A stretch of DNA of 64,000 nt from Termitomyces sp. T153 (taxonomy: Eukaryota > Basidiomycota > Agaricomycetes > Agaricales > Lyophyllaceae), in contig JACKQL020000099.1 of NCBI GenBank assembly GCA_018296165.2, positions 108,210 to 172,209 of the forward strand, read 5' to 3'. The notes under the pieces are model-generated. The model did no database searches, was not told where the DNA came from, and worked only from the letters and a program-made list of their open reading frames with translations. Below, piece after piece: positions 12,252 through 23,529 of the stretch (position 1 is the first letter of the stretch; each line of letters opens with the position of its first letter). The position numbers were made by a program, and so were the translations under genes.

Positions 12252-13300
12252 ATGTTTGCCAACAAGAAGTCTGGGTATCCTCATTGCCCAATCGATCTAA
12301 GACACATCGACGCTGCTGATAATTCGAAAGCTCTGTATGAGTCGAGCTTCGTACGTAGCCATATTCTCCTTTGTTACGACTTCTGATGTCATCGATAGAA
12401 CGGCAGTTGGTCTGCCACTGATATTGCACCACCCACGGAAAGCATCGACGGAAGAATCGACGATGAACAAGTCGACCATGGGAAGCTTCAGAAAACTGAT
12501 GCATTGAACCTCAAAGATTCGGAACTCCGTTACTTTCTACCCTCTGGCTTACTCGAAGACGATGAAGCCGAAGAGATAGCTCTCCTTCAAAGCCTGGATT
12601 TGAAAGCTTCTATTACGTTGCGGCGACCATGCGATGCTCCATGCTGTCTTCGAGCTCGTGCATATAAGACCATTGATGACCTTTCACAGGTCAGTCACAT
12701 TGGTGCATCACCTCTCGGGTACTCACTGAGTCTTCACAGAAAGGTTGTTATAATTACGGAACCGGGGATTTATTCTTGCCCGTATCATCGTCGGTCTGGT
12801 CATCTTCATCGTCGGATTGTGGCTCGGAAGACTCTGGTCTTTTTCCGTTCAACATTGAGGATTTGGAGAGATCTACCTTTTGTTCACATGCTCCCAGCTC
12901 AACGACTTCCGAAGCAACAAGTTTCATTCTTGGTGCTCAAAGGAACTCGACAGGCTACCATCATAAAGGTGTTCGTGAAAGTGGCGCTATCTATTTCCAC
13001 GGGTCCCCGTCTGAGGGCGCCTTATTGTCAGACGTCAAAGCCTTGAAAACAGGTTCTCTTTTAGGGCCCAGGGAAGACGTCATGGCCTCTTGGGGCATCC
13101 CAGGATTCCCTACGTGGATACGCGTCATAACCAATGTGAGTCTTTCTCGTTTTCATCAATAACGATGGTGCTCAATCGCCCTCTTCGATCAGCAACACGG
13201 ATACGCTAAGACGAGCGTCTATGTGCCCATCAGATGTTACTGCGCAAATACCACTCGGGCAGGACTTGCCTTGGACATAGCGTCTCTTCTCGATCTCTAA
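12252..13300 (+). CDS. Novel small protein family, copy A (unknown function)
   Basis: Unrecognised gene. Four exons (12252-12350, 12399-12689, 12740-13135, 13193-13300) join in frame to 297 residues. It begins MFANKKSGYPHCPIDLRHID, followed after the first intron by NGSWSATDIAPPTESIDG and DDEQVDHGKLQKTDAL. The middle has an acidic segment (LLEDDEAEEIALLQ) and a Cys-rich CDAPCCLRARAY; the third exon is Ser-rich then Gly/Pro-rich. No signal peptide or membrane segment is visible. Copy B at 53,940 shares exon 1, the first intron position and the start of exon 2, which supports real coding. The 3' end is uncertain: 13,300 is the first stop, but an alternative splice inside exon 4 into the open frame beginning about 13,375 is possible. 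A longer N-terminus is also possible. Confidence 0.55.
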
Positions 13301-13780
13301 TTTACGGTACGATCCATCTCGCTAAGATCTATCCTTCATTTCGGAAAGAGCTGATCATCTGTCATAACATATAGAATGCATCGATTCGCCCAGGTTTTGA
13401 GAATTGCCCAATGCGTCGCCGGAATATTGAAGATCTTTACCTGCATTCCTTGCGACGGAATGTGGATGATCCATTCATGGTGTGGCGAGTCTCGGTCTCT
13501 CATTTGGCGGTTTCGTGGGCAAAGTTTAAGTGCTCATGAAAAGCAGATAACATGACGGAATATCAATATTTAATAATAACAGTGTATTTTTATGTTACTG
13601 GATTGTCAGTATGCTCAACATTCGATATATACCGCGTATAAATGATCACCGACGTCCATTTTCGGGGTGTTTCGATCATCAAGTATAAGAGAGGTGAACT
13701 GATGTGAACTGCTTTACATGTTACTGATCAGAGATACATGAGTCTACGAATCGCCCGCGTCGTTAACTTTTGTTTCCGCA
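13301..13780. other. Short gap with possible last exon of the 12.25 kb gene
   Basis: After the stop at 13,300 there is a GT donor near 13,307 and an AG acceptor near 13,374. Two frames stay open beyond it to about 13,540, one encoding RPGFENCPMRRRNIEDLYLH. This could be an alternative last exon of the upstream gene. The rest looks like untranslated sequence. Confidence 0.3.
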
Positions 13781-14046
13781 TCAGTCCTTTGCCTGGTCCG
13801 CCTCACCAGTCTGCACCGTCGCATCAGGCTTTCCCAATTCTTCGGTCTTAACCGTATCCTCAGTCTTGCCTACTTTGTCGTTCTGAACTGATTCATCGGA
13901 CTTGGCAGTGCAAAGCCGCCACATCCATCGTGTCTTATGTGTTCTGAGTATCCCCAATCACATCCTTTATCTCCATCTCATCAGTCGACCCATCCACTAC
14001 ATCTTTCGTCTCTAAATTCGTGGGCTCGCTGATGTCAATCAACAGA

Positions 14047-15269
14047 TCAGGAGCGGTTTTTGTTCCTTCCTGAGCTTGTCTTTCGGCCTGCTTTTGCACC
14101 GGAGGGAGTGTCGGGTGGACTGGGGCCGTTGTCGTCGCCAAGGGGGTTAGGAGAGTTGACAGAGTCTTTTTTTTCGTCTTCCCCTGGAGTTCCTTCGTTT
14201 CTTTCTCCATCTTGCCCTGAGGCGCCATTGACCACGGCATCGGTGGGTCCGTCGGTTTTGCCGTTGGTGTGACCATTGGCTTGTCCGCCGGTTGTCTTGT
14301 CGGTGGGATTACCGCCGCTGGCTCCTTTGGGGGCAGTGGGGGAGGTGTCTATTGAACAAAGAATGATGAGCAAGTCATGACGTAGCATAATAGAGGTTGT
14401 CACCAATCCACCTGTAGGAATCCCGGAACCCGTACCTGGAGTTGTACCATTCGCATTATCGTCCTTGTTGACCGGCACGGGAGGCCGAATATCGAAGAGT
14501 AGTCGCACAAGACTATGCATCTCTTCCTCACGGATACCAGCTGTGGTTGGGCTACGAGAGCCGTCGGCTGAGGGGTTAGAGCGGGCGTACTCCCTCGCCC
14601 GTGCTATCATGAGAGTGGTCGCCATTCCAAGCTGCACACCCTCTTCCAGCGTAAGCGGTTGCTCACGCTCACAAAGCGCCGCGTAGCGAGGGATGAGGTA
14701 GTTCTTGTCAACTTCATGGTCCTGGTATGTCGCAATACGATCTACATCGGACATGTCGAGTTTCTCGAGTTCACGGACGACGAGATTTTTGACTTCCGCA
14801 AACTGCCATTTGTGAGCAAGTTGCAATATTACTTTCCAGTCGTCAACAGAGGTGGTATACAGCGAGTAACGGCTAGAACGTAGAGTTAGCATGCATACGC
14901 TTCATGCTTCATCGATCGAACAATAGATGACGTACGGATTATAGAATACCCATAGGAACTTCGCAAAGTCGTCCGGATGCTCCTCAAGAATGATGGCAGT
15001 TCCTTCTGTCGAGCCCCTTGGTACCGCTCCAGGCGAAGCTGGGACTTGAAGTTGTCTCTGGAAGAAGGGGCTTTCCCTCTCGAAGAAGTATCTGTGAACA
15101 CGAAAGTGGATATGTTCTGACTGTGAAAATGACTTATGAGAGCCGCAGCAGCGATACCGGGTGATATGGAACTGACAAGGAAAAAAAGATCGCCTCCGGT
15201 AAGGTAATAGGTCTCATGCCTCGATAGAGCACGGAAAGTATCCGAGTTACTGCGATGATGAATGGACAT
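14047..15269 (-). CDS. BTB/POZ domain protein with disordered C-terminal tail
   Basis: BTB domains mediate dimerisation and often act as adaptors; this agaricomycete class is expanded and its substrates are unknown. Four exons (15269-15177, 15120-14936, 14872-14412, 14348-14047) give 346 residues. The BTB fold is visible as YYLTGGDLFFL, FRVHRYFFERESPFF, AIILEEHPDDFAKFLWVFYN and DWKVILQLAHKWQF. The downstream helical region reads VVRELEKLDMSDVDRIATYQ and ALCEREQPLTLEEGVQLGMA. The tail from about residue 245 is Gly/Asn/Asp/Pro-rich and presumably disordered. The C-terminus is uncertain. After the stop at 14,047 another frame is coding-like (PDLLIDISEPTNLETKDVVD), and a possible splice near 13,970-13,911 continues it to a TGA at 13,781. 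Either alternative splicing or a real frame change could explain this. Confidence 0.8.
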
Positions 15270-16845
15270 GAGGGTTTGACCTTGCTGTCCGAAGGAAGGG
15301 AATATGTATAGAGAAGAGGAGGAGAGGTGGGAATATCGATGAAGAAGGTCAACTTGGAACAGTTTAAATTTTGGAGCCAGAGCGTTGTACACGTGTTAGC
15401 GTCATGGCAGGGGTAGTGTCTGATGGGAATATATACGTCAGTCGGGGCTGCCCGATGCATGATGCCTCGAGGACAACAGCAGGTTTTACCCAAAAACAAT
15501 AACTATGGTTCTCTTTTCGTGCACCATGTCCGGCTTGGTGCCGTAAAGACGTCATGTGTGAGAGGGGCTAGTACCCGGTCAAAGTGTATCGCCTCGGCTG
15601 GAACTAGTACAAACACAGCAATTGCGCTAGCCATGTACGCCACAGTCGTGTATCATGCATTTTCATAAAGGTGTCTCAAATTAAGAAGCACTGAACAAGT
15701 CTTGTAAGGTTCAGAGCTCCGCTGAAACGAATGGAGGAGCCGAAGAGCCGCCTAGGTGCCGTTTGGACATCGATGCTTCGGCATTTCTCGGCCCTACCCT
15801 GACTTTGGCTGCCGACCATAAAAATGGATCCAATCCGCCAACGTTCGCAATATGATAGTCGGCCATCCCTTTCACAGCGGCCAGGAAGGGCCTCAAATCA
15901 CTGAAGGTAAGTACCGGCCTTGTAACTGTTATTTCATCCAGGGACGCGACCGCGCATCATTGTTCCCATGCATCATACCCCCAAATTCGCGACTCCGATC
16001 CCCCCTCTGATTTTGTACGTGTAGGAACGAAAACCTGATGGAGCTATGTACTATCACATCGCGGTGGAGTTGTATCTAACGCCTAAGCGCCTTCGTCCAT
16101 GTGCGGATGGGGTGAGGCCATCGGCGTTCAGTGGAACACGAAGGGGACGCATAATTAGGCAAATCCTTCCCTGAATCTGCCCTTTTTTACTGTATCTACT
16201 GATTGTGTACACATAGATATCAACCTCTTACAATCTGCTCTTCCACGTGGTGATGTGGACTTGATGCCCATGCTCAACTTGAAAGATTTCGGAAAAATTG
16301 CTTGTTGTTGGGTGTATATTCTCACTCCACTGGTCTGACGAATCCAACATGCTGCACGATATGTGACATGGGAACCAATAGTACCAACTCCTGTCAGTTC
16401 TTGCACCTGACTTGTTCTCAACTGTTCTATTAATTTCATTTTTATTTTCGATCAGGAATACTCGCAAACAACCGTTTGATGCAGATCAATCCGGCTCAAC
16501 CGTCACCCACAGGACCTATTTGCTACAATTTCTGGGCTATTTCTTATTAAAATACGTGCCAACTCTCATTGCTGATTGAGTTGGCTCTTCAAGCTCTGAG
16601 GACATTGATGTATGGACTATGTTGCAACAAAAGCTGGGTCAACATGCTCTGGGTAGCACCGCATTTGACCAAACGGCAAATCCACCATCACCATCAAAAA
16701 TGCGAAACAGTTAGTCGTCGCCGGGTATTGCATCGACGGACATCCACGATGTATATATAATCACTCTCAATTATGATGGACGCCCGAGCGATCTGTGGTC
16801 CTCCAACTTCCCCTTCCCAAGATTTGAATCCACTGAGTGGATCAA
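15270..16845. other. 1.6 kb gap, no gene recognised
   Basis: This is the divergent spacer between the BTB gene (-) and the secreted protein gene (+). Open frames on either strand are under 100 codons and show no family features. A TATATAA sequence at about 16,752-16,758, some 90 bp before the next ATG, may be the core promoter of the secreted protein gene. Confidence 0.45.
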
Positions 16846-18011
16846 ATGGCATCTCTCATCCTAAAGCTGGTCTTTCTCTTTTCTTTCGCCTCATCACTCG
16901 CTGCACCACTCCGCTTCCGATTGCGCGACGCTCCATCACCTGCCGTGGAACCAGTCCCATTGAAGCTTAGAGCCCAGCAGGATAGCTTTGATTTCGACCT
17001 TGCTACGACGCTCGTTTCGTCTAATAGCACCATTGAGACGCTTCAAACGGTTCCCGCGTCTTGCGCGGCGTATCCGTCTGAGTGCACCAGTGGATATCAA
17101 GCTGTTAATGTCACGTATGACGATTGTGGCGACGCGTGGACCATATGTCGGTGTAACACTGCGAATATGACGATGGACACTGCAGTGGAACGATTGGGTC
17201 GCGTCCCCGTGGGTTTGCGGCGCTATGTTGGGACGGTTCTTGTGTCTCCGGATGTTGAAACACATGCTTATACGTTGACTTCTGGAGATATTCATATGTT
17301 CGGGGATACAGAGGTTGATACATGGGTACATGAGGTACGTGAGCTGGCCAGCCTGGTTCATCCTCGGGACGGCAACCTTAATCTTTGCAGGCTGCCCACG
17401 CGTATGATTGGGCATCTGGGACACCATTTTCGGGTTCTGCGGAGTGGACTGAGGCAATTGGTAATGATACGTGCGTACCCGACACTTATTCCGCAACAAG
17501 TGCAGGAGAGGTGAGCGCTTTTGTATAACACAAAACGTAGATACCTTACAAGCTGTCCATAGGATTTTGCACAAATGACTGTGATGAAGGTTTTCTCGAT
17601 GATTCACAGCGATTCATTGCCTACCGGCTGGTCCCTGGACTGCATGTCGCATCAAATGCAGTACATGAGTAATCTTCCTCTCTTCAACAGGGAAGATCTC
17701 TTCGGAGGTACTTGTGCTATCATCCCGTCGGATCCCTTCTCAAAGTATGTAAGGACTGTATTCTCCTCGTCAGTTTCGCTGACCTTTGTTCCAGACACGC
17801 TGCTGCACCTTCCGTAACTCCTACACATGTCCAGCCGAATTATCCCGCGCAACCGCAGACTTCGAGTGTCATTCCTGTAGTGAACGCGGCCCAGGATATT
17901 CCTGATGGTAGCTCGAAGAAGGACAACGCTGTATCGTCCTTTGACTACCTGGGTTTGAAGCTGGCCGTGCATTTCATGGGTGGATCTATGATCGGATGGC
18001 TTCTGTCGTAG
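16846..18011 (+). CDS. Secreted zincin-like putative metallopeptidase
   Basis: Probable extracellular zinc-binding hydrolase-like protein, similar in layout to fungal conidiation-specific protein 13-type secreted proteins. Four exons (16846-17334, 17391-17510, 17563-17744, 17795-18011) give 335 residues. Residues 1-20 (MASLILKLVFLFSFASSLAA) are a clear signal peptide. The second intron-spanning junction creates VHEAAHAYDWASG, a HExxH zinc motif (His162, Glu163, His166) followed by Asp, after which come GSAEWTEAIGNDTCVPD and EDFAQMTVMKVFSMIH. Several N-glycosylation sequons (NSTI, NVTY, NMTM) and paired cysteines fit secretion. The C-terminus is Pro/Thr/Ser-rich and ends in a hydrophobic stretch (LGLKLAVHFMGGSMIGWLLS), so a GPI anchor is possible. 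The start is the ATG at 16,846; an in-frame GTG nine bases upstream is ignored. Peptidase activity is unproven for this group. Confidence 0.8.
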
Positions 18012-18610
18012 CTGGGGGATGAGTGATGCTGATGCACTGGATGTATCTGACTTGGGGACATAGTGATAACGTGATTGAGTCGTTGTATCGAACTTCTCAA
18101 TGCTAATGATAACAACACAAACAAGATTGTACTTATACAGGTGAGGCGAGTAGGGAGATATTCCATTCGGATGCACTCGCTCTTGTTTAGCGGTTGTAGA
18201 TTATCGCGAAAACCACCAGTTAGCCGGTGAATAGAGAGAACTAGATCCCAACTGATAAAGTGTCTTCACCCAAGATTTTGAGCAGGCAGGAGCCCGTTTA
18301 GGACGGGATTCGCACGACTACATCTCTGCATCCAACGACAGTGACTGTAGTATCTACTCACATCAGACTATTCTCAATGACTTCCATGAAGCAATTCAGG
18401 ACACCTTGGGCAGTTTCGAAGTCAAAAATTAGAGCTGTTCTCTTTGAGTTCCGTTGATCGACTCACGTGGAGATCAAAAACTTATCCTGTATCGTCGCAG
18501 AAATTTGGACGACAAAAAGGGTATGTTTCGTTCGAAAAACATTTTTCAGCTTGACCGAGATCCACAGGAAACTCCGTGGAGGGCGGTTGTAGATAAAAAG
18601 CACGGCATCT
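18012..18610. other. Intergenic 600 bp, no gene recognised
   Basis: Spacer between two same-strand genes. It contains only short open frames with no recognisable content and presumably holds the 3' end of the secreted protein gene and the promoter of the RING gene. Confidence 0.5.
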
Positions 18611-19549
18611 ATGTCGGGGAAGTCTCAGGCAGGCCACGTGGACATTTACAATGACCCCTTGCCTTCGCCGCTGACCACACGGAACCTTCGACCACGACTG
18701 AGCCAGTCTCTAGCGTCTGTTGCTTACAGAGACGCGTCGCGTTTACCGGGATCATCGAGTCGGAGCCATTCCTCATCTACAACGCCCCGTCGTTTGGTTA
18801 TCATGCAATCTAACGCCGGAGCATCCACCTCATCAACACCAAATGCAGGGCCCTCGAGCGGAAGGCAAGCAAGACGGAGGAGAGTGATGTCGACATCTGA
18901 AGATAATTCGACCTTGGAGGAAGCCGATCAGTTGATATCATCGGACAGCGACGATATCCCCATCGCGCGGACCATCTCCAATTCACTTTCTCGGGGCACT
19001 CAAGCCACCCCTGGCCCTTCTTCCTCTTCAGGCGTCGCTGGTCCTTCTTCTAGCTCTTGTCGATCAGGTTTACCCCATGTTTCCGTGAGCAGCCCTAGCC
19101 TTCCCAAAATTCTTCATTCAACCAACATAGAGTCTTTCCAGAAATCGTCTCCTAGTCTAGAGACTATAGCTTCTTCCTCTTGTCCTGCAGCCCACGATTC
19201 TGTAGCACACGTTCCTTCGCATCCATCTCCTGCACCTGAGCCACTCGCGGACTACACGTGTCCCATCTGCTTCTTTCCTCCAACCAACGCCACGTTGACA
19301 CCGTGTGGTCACATCTGTTGTGGCTCGTGCCTCTTCATGGCTGTGAAGTCGACATTACAACGTGGGACTCTTGTGAACGACGCCGATGCAAACGTAGCAA
19401 GGTGAGCAGTGCCTTCGTTCAGTTGCGCCACCGGTTCTGTCTTGATGGCATTCGCTAGATGTCCGGTCTGCCGAGCGCCCATCCCTGGCTGGGATGGAAG
19501 GGGAGGTGGAGTAATTGGTCTAAAGGCTCGTACTCTTCTAACTCTCTAG
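18611..19549 (+). CDS. C3HC4 RING-finger protein, SLX8-like E3 ubiquitin ligase candidate
   Basis: Putative E3 ubiquitin ligase; in fungi, proteins with this architecture are often annotated as SLX8-like SUMO-targeted ligases of the nucleus. Two exons (18611-19401, 19459-19549) give 293 residues. Residues 1-210 are Ser/Pro-rich and disordered with acidic patches (TSEDNSTLEEADQLISSDSD), some of which could be SUMO-interacting. The RING is at about 216-280: CPIC, then TPCGHICCGSC, then ARCPVCRAPIPGW after the intron. All eight zinc ligands (C3HC4) are present, which depends on the splice at 19,401/19,459 joining AG|A TGT. The ATG at 18,611 is the first in frame. Ligase activity is inferred from the RING; SLX8 identity is tentative because the disordered part cannot be compared here. 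Confidence 0.75.
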
Positions 19550-20055
19550 TTTTACTCTCGTTACTCGTATATTCTATCACTACAGTAGAAGTTACTCTAC
19601 TCTTGAGAGGGAAATCATGCAGATATCTGCACTGCCTATCATGACCTTGATGGGATGCCTTTACCCGGGATGCTTTTACTGTCTCGAAATAATAGGCAGG
19701 GCGACAATTTCGATATCCATCCCAGCAAGCGAACATCACGCTACCGAAATTTGGGGCTGTTTGGTGGGGTAGGACTAAGAGAGCATAGAAGCCCTAGGCA
19801 AGCTAAAAACAGCAGTGAAATCTCCCTTAGAGATTTGCCTTTTGAAACGGCTATCACCGTCACATTGTCAAAGATGTGCCCATCACATCACTTGACTGCA
19901 AAATTGAAGTTCCTAGTCGAGGTGATCGTCTGAGAAAACGTGGTATCCAGACCTGTACATTCACGAAGCTTAAGACGTAATATTACAAAACTTGACTTCA
20001 TTGTTATTATCTGATGATCTCAGTACGCAGGTCGCTGCAAAAGGAATCCAAGCCA
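19550..20055. other. Convergent spacer entering the duplicated block
   Basis: No gene seen. From about 19,960 rightward the sequence starts to resemble 36,990 onward and marks the left border of the segmental duplication that carries the BTB gene. Confidence 0.5.
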
Positions 20056-21048
20056 TCAGATGAAGTTTGTCAATGGAGGGACGCTCCGAATTTTTTCGAT
20101 GAACGCCTTTCGCCACTGATCCGCATCACCCTTGCAGCATATTGCAGCAAAGTGGGGAACAGTAATCACAGCAGATATAGATTCGTCGTTCTTGATGCCT
20201 GTCAACTCTCCGAGAGCTGAAAAAATTCTACGCTGATATTCTGGCCAATTTGAACACTTGTGGCCAGGAGGAGCAGTGAGACTGGCTTTTCGAATGCCTG
20301 CATTCCAGCTGTCATAATAACGGAGCTGATGATTCCCAATTGAATTAGAGTATAGTTTCATGGATACGACCGACGAACCCAGGCATAAAGCAAATCTAGT
20401 GGAATTGAATTCCATTCCGCAGAGATATCTGCCAGAGTCACATGCGGTGCAGCTTGGTCAATGAGCTCTGGATAGCCGTGGCGCAATGAATATTTGAGAA
20501 CGTCGAGCGCATGGTCAGGTAATGCTTTTCTGGTAATTTACTGTCAAAGCTTCTTGAAAACAGAGAATTGAAAAGAAACGGACTCCATGTGGATTTTGCA
20601 CAGCTGCATCGCAGGATACACTTGATATTTCTCTACAGCTTCTGCTAACTGTGCAAGTGCCTCGAATGTAATTTTCTCTAGATTAGGCTGAGATCGTGGG
20701 TAGACGAAGTGAAACATGAGTTCGAGAGTCGATGAATCTTCTGTTAGATCAATGTGTTCATTCGAGTGAGCAAAGTGTGCAGGCGGAAAGCCGCCGCTCG
20801 TAACTTCTAGATTTCGTGAATGAATTCGGAAAAGGATATTATTGGAGGAACGAAAAAGAAGATCTGCGTCAGGCGCATTGACTACCGTGGAGTATAGACG
20901 TGGTCAGACGAGCGGCGCGACAACAGAAGATCATTGCTCACATTGTCCAGAGGTTTCGAGAGTCAGACTATGGTGTTGGTTGGCAAGCATCGTTGCTGGA
21001 GGCAAGGGCTCAGAGTATGAACATCGACCTTTTAACTGCTCCTTGAGG
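19960..21048. repeat. Segmental duplication, left copy (~1.09 kb)
   Basis: About 1.09 kb here matches 36,990-38,083 in the same orientation, mostly around 90% or better by eye. It covers the whole BTB gene plus about 100 bp on its 3' side and about 60 bp on its 5' side. Similarity stops abruptly at ccttgagg near 21,047 and 38,083. The two copies bracket the transposon nest. Confidence 0.85.
20056..20990 (-). CDS. BTB/POZ domain protein, duplicate copy 1
   Basis: Member of the small agaricomycete BTB family, with an unknown partner. Four exons (20990-20942, 20881-20584, 20529-20379, 20325-20056) give 255 residues. BTB landmarks: FNAPDADLLFRSSNNILFRI, HSRNLEVTSGGFPPAHFAHS, LELMFHFVYPRSQP, ALAQLAEAVEKYQVYPAMQ. 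A C-terminal helical region follows (KALPDHALDVLKYSLRHGYP, AWLRYYDSWNAGIRKA) and the end reads DADQWRKAFIEKIRSVPPL. At first sight the gene looks frameshifted near 20,380. However, a 53-bp GT-AG intron between TGG and CTC (20,378-20,326) removes the break. The same three introns occur in copy 2 at 38,027. No stop or frameshift remains, so this copy is probably functional. Confidence 0.82.
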
Positions 21049-22139
21049 ATTTTTTCTTAAGGTTAGGCTGCTCTCATAACTGAGGGCACCCTAACCAACG
21101 CACCAAAAACCGTTAATCAAAACCCCTAACTGGCTCCTAACTAGCTGTGCGTCTAGTCAGCGCTACTTACTATATTGGACGACATCTTAAACAGACCCTG
21201 GTTTAGATGCCCATCAGAGCTAGCCAAACTCATCTAGACAAATCCAGTCTATTCCCACTACTTGTTAGTGGATTTTAGAGAACACGGGCACTTTTTCGCC
21301 AATTGCTGGTGGCGCGATAGTTGATCGCGTGTACCATGTGTCATTTTTTCTCATGCCACTCCTTCACCCGCGAAAGTATGCGGCTCGTCCAAGTATTACA
21401 GCTATCCTGAGCTAACAAGTTTTCCGTTTTCATTTCTTGATGGGATTTGATACATCAAGGAATACGAGTAGCGGGCTCTGCGGCCAGAGGGCGCCCGTCG
21501 TGTTTATTATAGGAACTTTCGCACAGCCAACATCAGTGAACCATCTGCATCTCGATCAGCTGCCATGCATGCTGTGTTTAGGTGTCTTTCTAAATCTGAC
21601 CACAATCTTCTACAGCTAGATAGGGGGCTGCATGCTGTAACCGTTTTCTTGTTTTACGGTTGCTCTAAAACGGCAACTGTAACCATGCCGTCAAGGGATC
21701 TTGCTGAACCGTTCATATGGCATGGTTATGGATGGTTGGATGCCGTACTAAACTGTTACATCAGTAAAGTGGAGAGGTTGTTCTGATGTCTCTGATGTCT
21801 CTGCTAAGACATCAAAGACATCAAGGATAGTATTCTACTCTATCTACACTGATCTACAATCTTGTGCCCCTTTCAGAATGTAAAATGACAGTTGAAAAGA
21901 TGGGGAATAAATCTCTAGAAATTGAGACCAGAACGTTAAAGATGCTTTTTGACTTCTTACTGCCATCATTTTGTTGGGGGTTCTGGTAGTTCAAGGATTG
22001 TAGCTAGTGGATTTTCATTTCTTTGAGTCGACAGTTCTCTACTAGAGTTCCTCAAGCTTACTGACTCAATCTTCTCTTGCTTTCAACATCTCTTTTTTGG
22101 GCCTTATTAATGCCCCACACATTGTCAAGGCCCCTTGCT
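21049..22139. other. Left edge of the repeat nest, no gene recognised
   Basis: No coding content recognised. The first 700 bp have normal CpG content; CpG becomes rare from about 21,770. A 17-bp inverted repeat (21,784-21,823) sits at this transition and may mark an old element end. Confidence 0.4.
21784..21823. repeat. 17-bp inverted repeat with 6-nt loop
   Basis: The arm tgatgtctctgatgtct (21,784-21,800) faces agacatcaaagacatca (21,807-21,823) with one mismatch. It is located at the border between CpG-normal and CpG-poor DNA. Function unknown. Confidence 0.6.
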
Positions 22140-22512
22140 GGTGGTCCAAGTCAAGGTGGGACCCTGGAATGCTCACATTTGCTCCTGACCCACTCTGTCA
22201 TCAAGTCACTTCTGGATGTCAACGCTGGGCTGATTAAATTGGTCCAGGACATGTAAGTACCTAGAGACACCCATGGATCCTTGCAGCTGAGCTGTACAAC
22301 CATGCCAAGATGGTTAGCATCTTGGTCACTGCAGGACTTACTCCCAAGTCCCCAGAACTCAAGCACACCATCATTGCTGTGGCCTTCCTTATCAATGCCA
22401 ATGTTGAGGGCCATATGTCAGATCATCTGGCTGACAATGTAGTGGCTAAGACCATGGGCAAGATTGGTGGGCTGGTAGAGAAGCGCAGCACCACAGCTGA
22501 CTTCTTTGCTAA
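22140..22512 (+). pseudogene. Gag-like ORF1 relic of an old retroelement, left part
   Basis: An open plus-strand segment encodes KMVSILVTAGLTPKSPELKH and HMSDHLADNVVAKTMGKIGG. This resembles the N-terminal gag-like ORF1 of agaricomycete retroelements, which I recognise only by general pattern. It stops where the Copia LTR begins at 22,513 and resumes at 28,982, so the Copia element inserted into it. A stop codon and CpG loss show that it is not functional. Confidence 0.5.
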
Positions 22513-22774
22513 TGTTGCAGCAGAGCAGATTGCGAACAGGGGAAAGGACAGACTTATTCTGAGATAAGAACTGGAATCTGGAGTCTTGTATTTAGTAGCT
22601 AAGAATACACAAGTATCTGTCTATACATACCTGGAGTCTCGTATTTAGTAAATAAGAATACGAGACATCCAGGGAGTGAGAAATAATCTACTATCACATG
22701 AGACAGGATGATGTCGATGGTGTCATAGGAGGAGGTAAGGGGGTTGTGGCACTACTGGCAATCTGGTTTTGACA
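22513..22774 (-). repeat. Copia LTR (3' LTR in element sense)
   Basis: This ~262-bp LTR pairs with 28,725-28,981. It has a 5-nt insertion near its plus-strand left end and keeps more CpG sites than its partner. Termini are TG...CA. Confidence 0.85.
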
Positions 22775-22957
22775 CTGCCACCTGACGTAGTGCCCACAAC
22801 GTCACTGAAGGTCTTCCTGGGAGAACTCCCCAACGACCCCCATCTTTCTCCGCAGCTTGTCGACGACATCCCGAGCAAGGGTTTTGGTAAGGAGGTCGGC
22901 GACCATGTCCTCAGAAGGAATGTATACAGGCTTTATTTTACCATCATATACTGCTTG

Positions 22958-23529
22958 TCACAGCCAGAACCAATGATGATCAAGGTGCTTCGGACAACCC
23001 ATGTCCTCTGGTTGCTTAGAGACAGAGATAGCGGATTGATTGTCGACATTCATAATTAGTGGCGTTGATTGGGGAGCACCAATGTCAGCAAGGAAATTGC
23101 GCAGCCAGCAAAGCTCCTGACCAGTCTCACTTGCTGCTACAAACTCCGCCTCAGTGGTGGATAAGGCGACAATGGTCTGTAATTTGGACATCCAGCTCAC
23201 TGCCCTGCCGGCTACCATGAGAACTGAGCCCGTTGTAGATCTCCCATTATTGGGGTTGCCGCCATGGTCTGCATCTGCATAGGCCACAAAAGGTAGTGAG
23301 GTAGAGCCAGCCAAATACTCAATCTTGTAGTTGAGTGTGCCATGAACATAGTACATGAGGTGTTTGACAGATCTCCAGTGCTTAGGGCCCAGGCAGGCAT
23401 TGAAGCAACAGAGCACACTGACAGCATGCACTATGTTGGGGCACATGCACATGGCCAGGTACAGGAGAGCACCAGTGGCTTGTATGTATGGAATCTTCTT
23501 CATCTCCTCTACCTCCTCTGGGCTGCAGG
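22958..23529 (-). pseudogene. Copia RNase H domain fragment
   Basis: The frame encodes PYIQATGALLYLAMCMCPN, PFVAYADADHGGNPNNGRST, STTEAEFVAASETGQELCWL and NVDNQSAISVSKQPEDMGCP, the Copia RNase H core with its conserved acidic residues. It ends HLDHHWFWL with an early stop. Its upstream continuation is on the other side of the solo LTR at 24,684. CpG sites are more frequent here than in the reverse transcriptase part. Confidence 0.85.

Noticed and set aside
12043..12504. 153-codon minus-strand frame, with a similar frame at 53,688-53,900
   Set aside because: Similarity follows from the duplicated DNA. The plus-strand genes have matching introns and starts, while these antisense frames lack both.
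20325..20415. Apparent frameshift in the first BTB copy
   Set aside because: A GT-AG intron from 20,378 to 20,326 joins AW to LRYYDSWN in phase, and the same intron is present in the second copy.
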